Shown one piece after another: positions 8,254 to 13,105 of a DNA stretch of 13,105 bases. Below the pieces are notes generated by a model. The model searched no databases. It was not told the origin of the DNA and worked only from the letters and a program-made list of their open reading frames with translations. Made by a program: the position numbers and the translations under genes. Where the stretch lies: positions 1-13,105 of the forward strand of contig CAYSJO010000318.1 in assembly GCA_964431285.1 (NCBI GenBank). The letters are read 5' to 3'. The stretch is from CAUZFZ01 sp964431285 (GTDB taxonomy: Bacteria > Planctomycetota > Planctomycetia > Planctomycetales > Planctomycetaceae). Positions within the stretch are counted from its first letter, which is position 1. Each line of letters opens with the position of its first letter.

Positions 8254-8843
8254 GCGTCTTCCGACTTGGACGGTTGAGCCCGGTTCTTCCCGGGGACCCA
8301 GAGCACACTGGATTGCCCTCGATCATTGCAGTCCTGGGCCAGAACAAACAACAGGTCCGACAGTCGATTGAGGTATTGGGCCACCTGATCGTTAACTGGC
8401 TCGTCCTCATGCAGCTGCCAGACGGCGATCTCGGCCCGACGACAGACAGTCCTCGCCAGGTGTAGCCATGCCGAGGCTGGCGAACCGCCAGGCAGTACAA
8501 AACTGGTCAGCCGTTCCAGCGACTCGTTGATCTGATCGATCCACGCCTCAAGTTGCTGAATCTGCGATTCCACGACACGCAGCGGCGGATGCTCTGGAGC
8601 TTCCGATTCCGGAACACACAGGTCGGCGCCGACATCGAACAGGTCGTTCTGAATCCGGAACAGCCACTCGTCGAGTTGTTCGGGCAGTTCGACCGAGCGA
8701 ACGAGTCCGATCACTGAATTCAGTTCGTCGACAGTGCCGTAGGCCGAGATGCGAGCGTGGGTCTTGGGCACACGGTTGCCGTCACCCAGTGACGTTTCGC
8801 CCGCGTCTCCGCTACGCGTGTAAATCTGGTTGAGAAAAACCAC
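8250..8843 (-). CDS. PduO-type ATP:cob(I)alamin adenosyltransferase
   Basis: A 197-residue cytoplasmic enzyme that transfers the adenosyl group of ATP to cob(I)alamin to make adenosylcobalamin. Family motifs are present in order: YTRSGDAGETSLG (8-20), the ATP-binding N-terminal loop; AYGTVDELNS (34-43); FVLPGGS (115-121); CRRAE (134-138); and YLNRLSDLLFVLAQ (157-170), the last helix with the conserved Arg and Asp. This is the trimeric PduO/MMAB class, not the CobA/BtuR class. Length fits the family. No cobalamin-dependent mutase and no cobalamin riboswitch is visible upstream, so the client enzyme is outside the window. It is the first gene of a two-gene unit with larE, and its promoter should lie in the gap at 8844-9041, which also carries an inverted repeat. 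Confidence 0.96.
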   Translation of the reverse strand: MVFLNQIYTRSGDAGETSLGDGNRVPKTHARISAYGTVDELNSVIGLVRSVELPEQLDEWLFRIQNDLFDVGADLCVPESEAPEHPPLRVVESQIQQLEAWIDQINESLERLTSFVLPGGSPASAWLHLARTVCRRAEIAVWQLHEDEPVNDQVAQYLNRLSDLLFVLAQDCNDRGQSSVLWVPGKNRAQPSKSEDA

Positions 8844-8875
8844 TCAGACACCCCACCCACGAGTAACGCCAGAAG

Positions 8876-8984
8876 TGATTGTCGATTGATGAGTGTTGAT
8901 GTTCGAAGTGGTGGCGAAGGGCAACAGTCCCAACGATAGAAAGTCTTTTCACTTCGCACTTCACAAATCATCAATCGACAATCA
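8876..8984. repeat. Long imperfect inverted repeat (35-base arms, 39-base loop)
   Basis: Arm one (8876-8910) and arm two (8950-8984) are reverse complements at 30 of 35 positions without gaps. The outer 17 bases are a perfect match (TGATTGTCGATTGATGA at 8876-8892 against 8968-8984), and the inner CGAAGTG at 8904-8910 pairs with CACTTCG at 8950-8956. The gap lies between the end of the DUF1501 gene and the start of the adenosyltransferase gene, both on the minus strand. There is no T-run after the stem in either direction, so it is not a standard intrinsic terminator. It could be a small non-coding dispersed repeat (REP- or MITE-like), a transcript-stabilising hairpin, or an attenuator-like leader of the downstream genes. 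Confidence 0.85.
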
Positions 8985-8997
8985 GCAATCAATCGAC
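8971..8997. repeat. Short direct repeat at the edge of the inverted repeat
   Basis: TCAATCGAC occurs at 8971-8979 and again at 8989-8997, 18 bases apart, with similar CAATC units between. The second copy lies just outside the inverted repeat arm, suggesting that the whole stretch 8960-8997 is built from related CAATC/CGAC units. Confidence 0.5.
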
Positions 8998-9041
8998 TGC
9001 CGCCCGATGACCACCGTTTCCAGGCACACCTGAAAAGTGGC

Positions 9042-10448
9042 TCAGGCGATGACCTCCTCAACGACGCGCCCATAAACATCCGTCAGTCGAAAATCACGGC
9101 CCGCATACTTGTACGTCAACTGCTCGTGATTCAACCCGAGCTGGTGCAGGATCGTCGCATGCGTATCGTGCATGTGAACTTTGTCCTGAATCGCGTAGTA
9201 GCCGTACTCGTCAGTTTCACCGTAAGCGAAACCACCTTTGACGCCGCCGCCGGCCATCCATTGAGTAAAACCCTGAGGATTGTGATCGCGTCCGTTGGTG
9301 CCCTGAGCGATCGGTGTGCGGCCGAACTCGCCGCCCCACACAACCAATGTGTCGTCCAGCATCCCACGCTGTTTCAGATCGGCCAGCAACCCGGCGATCG
9401 GCTTGTCGACCTGGCCGCAATTGCGTTCGTGTCCGCTTTTGAGATTGCTGTGCTGGTCCCACGAATTCTGCTTTGCCGAGACCTGAATAAATCGCACTCC
9501 AGCTTCAGCAAATCGTCGCGCCATCAGACAGCAGCGTCCGAAGTTGTCAGTGGGCTCAGTGCCGATGCCGTAAAGCTCGTGAACGGGCTTCGACTCGGAT
9601 GACAGGTCGGTCACAACCGGCACTGCCGTCTGCATTCGAAAAGCCAACTCGTAGGATTCGATCACACCTTCGATCTGCTCATCGCGATCGGCCCGTTCGA
9701 GGTGATCACGATTCATGGCCTGCAGAAGTTGAAGTTGTCGACGCTGCTGTTCCAGCGACATTCCACCTCGATCCAGAAACGCAATGTTCGCGCCTTTGAC
9801 CGGTTGTGTGGAGTTGCCAATCGTCGTCGCCTGGTGAATCGCCGGCAGGAAACCCGTTCCGTAGTTTCGTGGTCCGCCATGTCCCTTGGGCGGAGTAATC
9901 GAAACAAACGAGGGCAGGTCGCTGTTTTCCGTGCCCAGTCCGTAGGAAACCCAGGCACCCAGACTCGGCCGCACAAGACTGTCCGTGCCAGTGTGCAGCA
10001 TGCACACCGCCTGACCGTGCGACTGTCCTTTGCTGTGCATCGAACGCACGACACACAGTTCATCAATCTGCCGAGCGACATGTGGAAACAGCTCGGAGAC
10101 CCACAGCCCGCTCTCACCATGACGGGCGAATTTCCACGGTGACTTCATGATGCGGAGCTGAGCCGTCGTCGATTCGATGTTCGGGGCCGCTCCGAAAGGC
10201 AGTTTCTGACCGTCTTCTTTCTCCAGTCGCGGCTTGTAATCGAACGTGTCGACCTGGGATGGTCCTCCGTGCATAAACAGGAAGATCACGCGTTTTGCCC
10301 GCGGAGCGTGATGCGGCTGCCGCGCGGCCAGGGGGTTGCGCGCGGCCTGAGCATCTCGACTCGCCAGTTGCGATGCCGCCAGCCAGCCAAAGCCGCAGCC
10401 ACTGGATTGCAGCATGTGGCGCCGCGAAATTAAGAATGGCTGACTCAT
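9042..10448 (-). CDS. DUF1501 domain protein with Tat signal (sulfatase/phosphatase-like fold)
   Basis: A 468-residue exported protein of the DUF1501 family, abundant in planctomycetes and related to the alkaline phosphatase/sulfatase superfamily; its reaction is not established. The N-terminus carries a twin-arginine signal, SRRHML (8-13), followed by a hydrophobic stretch to about residue 30. Family blocks are HGGPSQVDTFDYKP (60-73), VRSMHSKGQSHGQA (134-147), GEFGRTP (373-379), GRDHNPQGF (386-394) and MHDTHATILHQLGL (426-439). The Asp and His residues in these blocks are the likely metal ligands by analogy with sulfatases. The Tat signal implies folding in the cytoplasm before export. In most planctomycetes a DUF1549/DUF1553 gene precedes such a gene; here the upstream side instead faces another, divergent DUF1501 gene. 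Confidence 0.95.
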   Translation of the reverse strand: MSQPFLISRRHMLQSSGCGFGWLAASQLASRDAQAARNPLAARQPHHAPRAKRVIFLFMHGGPSQVDTFDYKPRLEKEDGQKLPFGAAPNIESTTAQLRIMKSPWKFARHGESGLWVSELFPHVARQIDELCVVRSMHSKGQSHGQAVCMLHTGTDSLVRPSLGAWVSYGLGTENSDLPSFVSITPPKGHGGPRNYGTGFLPAIHQATTIGNSTQPVKGANIAFLDRGGMSLEQQRRQLQLLQAMNRDHLERADRDEQIEGVIESYELAFRMQTAVPVVTDLSSESKPVHELYGIGTEPTDNFGRCCLMARRFAEAGVRFIQVSAKQNSWDQHSNLKSGHERNCGQVDKPIAGLLADLKQRGMLDDTLVVWGGEFGRTPIAQGTNGRDHNPQGFTQWMAGGGVKGGFAYGETDEYGYYAIQDKVHMHDTHATILHQLGLNHEQLTYKYAGRDFRLTDVYGRVVEEVIA

Positions 10449-10547
10449 CGAACTGAAATCCTGAATCCTGTGAACCGCCTGTCAGCACGCCATTCTTCCA
10501 TTCGCGACATCAGACAACAAGCCGTGTCCGGTAAAGCGATTGCCGGC

Positions 10548-10563
10548 ATCGACAAACGTCGAT
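10548..10563. promoter_or_regulatory. Small palindrome between divergent DUF1501 genes
   Basis: ATCGAC (10548-10553) and GTCGAT (10558-10563) form a perfect 6-base inverted repeat with a 4-base spacer, and a further ATCGACGT lies about 20 bases downstream. It stands in the 174-base region between the two DUF1501 starts, where both promoters must lie. It could be an operator half-site pair, but a 6-base palindrome is also easily met by chance. No clear promoter boxes were found. Confidence 0.3.
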
Positions 10564-10622
10564 ACAAGAGGGTTTGCGGAACATCGACGTGCCGGACTTC
10601 CTTCGTTCAGGAACCCCACATC

Positions 10623-12017
10623 ATGCTGTCACTCTCAGACCACATTTCGCGTCGGCGTCCTATGGGTCGCCGTAGTTTTATGCAGATTGGTGGACTCGGC
10701 CTGGGCGGTCTGGCCATGGGATCGCCAGAGCTGGCGGCTTCCGAGATCCAAAGTACGACCGGAAAGTCCGTCGTGTTCCTGTTTCAACAGGGTGGGCCAA
10801 CCCAGCATGAGACATTCGATCCAAAATTAGATGTGCCGGTCGAAATCGCCAGTGTCGGCGGTGATATCGCCACCACAGTGCCGGGCATGCGGTTCGGCAG
10901 CAGCATGCAGAAGCTGGCTCAGCATGCAGATAAGCTGGCCGTCGTGCGCAACTTTCAAACCAACACGGGACACGGCGGCGTACTGCCAATCGTCAGCGGC
11001 CTGACAAAGGGCGCGAGCATTGGTGCGGTCTACTCGGCGGTTGCAGGCACGAACAATCCGACGACCGGCCTGCCCAACTCGATGTTCATGATCCCGAAGT
11101 CCATCGATCCCGAGCAGAAGTCTCTGGGTGAGCGGTTCGGCAAGTTCGACTCCACCGGCACGCTCAGCAAAGCGTTCACTCCCTTTATGCCGGGCGGAGA
11201 AGGCCCGCTTCAGGAAGCGATGAAGCTGAATCTGCCTCGCGAGCGATTCGATAACCGACGGGACCTGCTGCAGCGTCTCGACAATGCCCGCCGCAGTGTC
11301 GAAGCCGGCGAAGGCCTGTCAGGTCTCCAGCAGCAAGCCATGGAACTGGTCCTTAAGGGCGTGGCCGATGCGTTCGATCTCTCGAAAGAAGACCCCGGCA
11401 CCCTGGCCCGTTACGACACCGCCGCGTACTGCAATTCAGATCATTGGACCTACGGCGGTGGCAAGACCCGGAACAACATCCCGTGGTACACCGCCCATAC
11501 GCAGACGCTCGGTAAGTTGCTGCTGCTGGCCCGCCGATTGTGCGAGGCTGGCTGTGGGTTCATCACGATTCACTCAGAATTCGTGTGGGACTTCCACGCT
11601 GATGGAAACAATGTCCCCGTCCACCAGGGCAAGCCGCTCGTGATTGAACCGTTCGATCACGCGGTCTCGGCGTTCATCGAGGACTGCGAAGAACGCAATC
11701 TTTCCGATGACATCATGCTGGTGTGCTGCGGAGAAATGGGTCGTACGCCGAAGATCAACAAGAACGGTGGTCGAGACCATTGGCCGCGTCTGGGACCACT
11801 AATGCTTTACGGTGGCGGAAAGACTCACGGCCAGATCATTGGCAAGTCGACTCGCGATGGCAGCGACGCTGATGGCACTCCACTAAGGCCGGACGACCTG
11901 CTGGCGACGATCTTCCACACGCTGTTCGATTACAGCCAGGCCCGGCTGATTCCCGGCCTGCCGTTCGAATTGAAGAACACCCTCGCCCGCATCGAGCAGA
12001 TGCCGGGAGTCGTGTAG
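10623..12017 (+). CDS. DUF1501 domain protein with Tat signal (second, divergent copy)
   Basis: A 464-residue member of the DUF1501 family, clearly distinct from the neighbour at 9042-10448. The Tat signal is MGRRSFMQ (14-21), with Arg16-Arg17 followed by a Gly/Leu-rich hydrophobic segment to about residue 33 and a possible cleavage near residues 39-41. Family blocks include QQGGPTQHETFDPK (55-68), GEMGRTP (370-376) and GGRDHWP, where the other copy has GRDHNP. ATG at 10623 is chosen because it starts just before the Tat signal and has AGGAA about 10 bases upstream. The open frame reaches back to 10470, but that extension is basic and polar and would hide the signal. Its function is unknown, as for the family, and it is expected in the periplasm or outer compartment. 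Confidence 0.95.
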   Translation: MLSLSDHISRRRPMGRRSFMQIGGLGLGGLAMGSPELAASEIQSTTGKSVVFLFQQGGPTQHETFDPKLDVPVEIASVGGDIATTVPGMRFGSSMQKLAQHADKLAVVRNFQTNTGHGGVLPIVSGLTKGASIGAVYSAVAGTNNPTTGLPNSMFMIPKSIDPEQKSLGERFGKFDSTGTLSKAFTPFMPGGEGPLQEAMKLNLPRERFDNRRDLLQRLDNARRSVEAGEGLSGLQQQAMELVLKGVADAFDLSKEDPGTLARYDTAAYCNSDHWTYGGGKTRNNIPWYTAHTQTLGKLLLLARRLCEAGCGFITIHSEFVWDFHADGNNVPVHQGKPLVIEPFDHAVSAFIEDCEERNLSDDIMLVCCGEMGRTPKINKNGGRDHWPRLGPLMLYGGGKTHGQIIGKSTRDGSDADGTPLRPDDLLATIFHTLFDYSQARLIPGLPFELKNTLARIEQMPGVV

Positions 12018-12162
12018 GTCGAGCAGGCCGGATTCCATCGCCAGTAGTCGTACGCTCAAAGCGGGAGTGGGCGGTGGTGCCGCAATCTGGCGATCGCGGA
12101 CAGTGATGTTTAATGTGCCTGTCTGCATTACCGCGCCCCGTCTTCCTACAGGAATCTGTCCG

Positions 12163-12747
12163 ATGGTTTCAATCACACGCGCTTGCCTTTGCATTGGCGT
12201 GATGACACTGGCTGGCTGTGAAAGCTCCGCGCCCATCCAGGAACCTCTCGCAAACCAGTCCGCCGGTGAGGCCGAACAACTCACAAACGTGCCGGACCCA
12301 GTGGATCCTGCGTTAATCACCGTGGAACAACCGGACACTCCAAGTCTACCAGAACCAGAACGCGCGCCCGTCGAAGTTGTTCCGACTCCACTGCCGGACG
12401 TCGTCAACAGTGACCCTGTCGCCGTGCCAGTGACAACGCCGGTTGTCCCGGCACAACCGGAACCGGCCGGTCCAAGTCAGTTGCAAGAAGACCTGGCGAA
12501 TCTGCAGATACCGCCGCCATGGCTCGAGTCCGTTGTACCAGACTGGGATACGAACAAACCGTGGAAAGAAGCGCGGCTTGAGATTCGACGACTGCTCGGA
12601 CTGAACAAAGAAGACGCGCGGAAAGGAGGAATCAAGCTGCTCTGGGAATACCACAGCAAGAACGACATCGGCGACGGGCACGAATACGGTTTCGATCTGT
12701 TTCTTGGTGGTGAAAAGGTGTGGGCCGTCAAGGAGTTTCAGGAATGA
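12163..12747 (+). CDS. Lipoprotein, proline-rich linker, N-terminal part of a TPR-like protein ended by TGA
   Basis: As read, a 194-residue protein. ATG at 12163 has AGGAA about 8 bases upstream and gives a lipoprotein signal: Arg6, a hydrophobic core, then the lipobox LAGC with Cys19 as the lipid-anchored residue. Residue +2 is Glu. From about 22 to 125 the chain is rich in Pro, Val, Thr and Glu and probably disordered, a tether from the membrane. From about 128 on, the sequence is folded and helical, with WKEARLEIRRLLGLNKEDARKG and a tail WAVKEFQE. The stop at 12745-12747 comes in the middle of a helix, and the same frame continues as a TPR-like sequence (see the next feature). So this is probably not a complete gene. 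Upstream, 12018-12162 shows no clear terminator and only a weak TTTAAT-like box. Confidence 0.8.
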   Translation: MVSITRACLCIGVMTLAGCESSAPIQEPLANQSAGEAEQLTNVPDPVDPALITVEQPDTPSLPEPERAPVEVVPTPLPDVVNSDPVAVPVTTPVVPAQPEPAGPSQLQEDLANLQIPPPWLESVVPDWDTNKPWKEARLEIRRLLGLNKEDARKGGIKLLWEYHSKNDIGDGHEYGFDLFLGGEKVWAVKEFQE

Positions 12748-13105
12748 CTCCCGGCACAGACGGAGTATCTGTTCCTGCGTGGCTGGACAGCACTGGCATC
12801 GCTGTATGTCGAATACGGTGAGTTTGAGCTGGCGGAAGAGACACTGAAGACACTCATCGCCAAAGTGCCGGACCATGAAATGCCGCTAATGCGCGAGGCC
12901 GAAGTTCACGATGCCTTCGGTGATCTGTACGTCGCGTGGAGGATGATCGACAAAGCAAAGCAACACTACGCCGACGCCGCGCGACTGTATCCCCAGGCCA
13001 AACCGGAGTACGGCAGACATCTACTGCCGCGCCGCGCGAAGAAAGTGCAGGCGAAGCTGGACCTGTTGTCATTGGGTTCGTTGGCCAACGTTTCTCTGCG
13101 TGATG
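12748..13105 (+). pseudogene. TPR-like continuation of the lipoprotein gene behind an in-frame TGA, cut by the window edge
   Basis: Immediately after the TGA the same frame reads on for 119 codons with no stop to the last base. It has helix pairs typical of tetratricopeptide repeats: WTALASLYVEYGEFELAEET (a canonical W-L-Y-G-A-E pattern), then VHDAFGDLYVAWRMIDKAKQ with AARLYPQA. The first helix begins within a few residues of the TGA and there is no start codon between them. The earliest ATG, at about 12868, already lies inside the repeats. Hence the two parts are one gene interrupted at codon 195. A TGG or CGA at that codon would restore it by a single change. Whether it is a nonsense mutation, a sequencing or assembly error, or true read-through cannot be told here. 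The 3' end lies outside the window. Confidence 0.75.
12753..12775 (+). other. Small hairpin 5 bases after the in-frame TGA
   Basis: GGCACAGA (12753-12760) can pair with TCTGTTCC (12768-12775) around a 7-base loop (CGGAGTA). Seven of eight positions pair, with one C-U mismatch. The stem starts 5 bases downstream of the interrupting TGA. Its size and place are broadly like a bacterial recoding or read-through element, but such small stems are common by chance. Confidence 0.25.

Noticed and set aside
8876..8984. Inverted repeat as an ordinary intrinsic terminator
   Set aside because: The stem is too long, not GC-rich, and no T-run follows on either strand.
8844..9041. Cobalamin riboswitch upstream of the adenosyltransferase
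   Set aside because: I could not find a B12-box-like core, and the only strong structure is the AT-rich inverted repeat.
10470..10622. Upstream start for the second DUF1501 gene
   Set aside because: It would put a basic 51-residue extension before the Tat signal, and this region is needed for the divergent promoters.
12067..12162. Upstream start for the lipoprotein gene
   Set aside because: The lipoprotein signal begins cleanly at ATG 12163, which also has AGGAA in front.
11883..12407. Minus-strand frame of 174 codons across the end of the second DUF1501 gene and the lipoprotein start
   Set aside because: Low-complexity Ser/Gly/Thr stretches mirror the Pro-rich linker of the plus-strand lipoprotein; it is an antisense shadow.
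1..13105. CRISPR array, tRNA/rRNA genes, insertion sequence, phage or defence genes
   Set aside because: No regular spaced repeats, no tRNA-like T-loop and stem sets, and no transposase, integrase, nuclease or toxin motifs were seen on either strand.

Overview
The window looks like a chromosomal segment of a planctomycete, or a close relative in that superphylum. The reasons are two Tat-exported DUF1501 proteins, a DUF885 lipoprotein-like/secreted metallopeptidase relative, moderately GC-rich DNA with weak or absent Shine-Dalgarno sites, loose gene spacing and many strand switches. I see no rRNA, tRNA, CRISPR array, transposase, integrase, plasmid or phage gene. The assignment to a phylum is inference from gene content.

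Layout. Positions 1-304 hold what may be the 3' end of an unidentified gene. A secreted DUF885 protein (305-2077, +) converges on a small single-pass membrane protein with a proline/alanine-rich linker and a C-terminal domain faintly like ExbD (2121-2636, -). A divergent gap leads to a two-gene ABC exporter (ATPase 2897-3892, permease 3892-5436, overlapping stop and start). Next come hisD for the last two steps of histidine synthesis (5521-6888) and a closely spaced DUF6714-like gene (6898-7383). On the minus strand follows a pair whose reading frames overlap by 4 bases: a PduO-type cob(I)alamin adenosyltransferase (8250-8843) and then larE, a sulfur transferase of nickel-pincer cofactor synthesis (7408-8253).

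Upstream of that pair is a gene-free gap with a long imperfect inverted repeat (two 35-base arms, 8876-8984). Two divergent, clearly different DUF1501 genes follow (9042-10448 -, 10623-12017 +), without the DUF1549/DUF1553 cytochrome-type gene that usually accompanies this family. The window ends in a lipoprotein gene (start 12163) that is interrupted by an in-frame TGA at 12745-12747. The same frame stays open past the TGA to the window edge and encodes convincing TPR-like helices.

How the genes work together. Only three units look like transcriptional partnerships: ABC ATPase with permease, hisD with the DUF6714-like gene, and the adenosyltransferase with larE. The rest is a mosaic of housekeeping and cell-envelope genes. 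I found no convincing new multigene system. The items most worth a second look are the interrupted TPR lipoprotein with a small hairpin just past the TGA, the long inverted repeat at 8876-8984, and the divergent DUF1501 pair lacking its usual partner.
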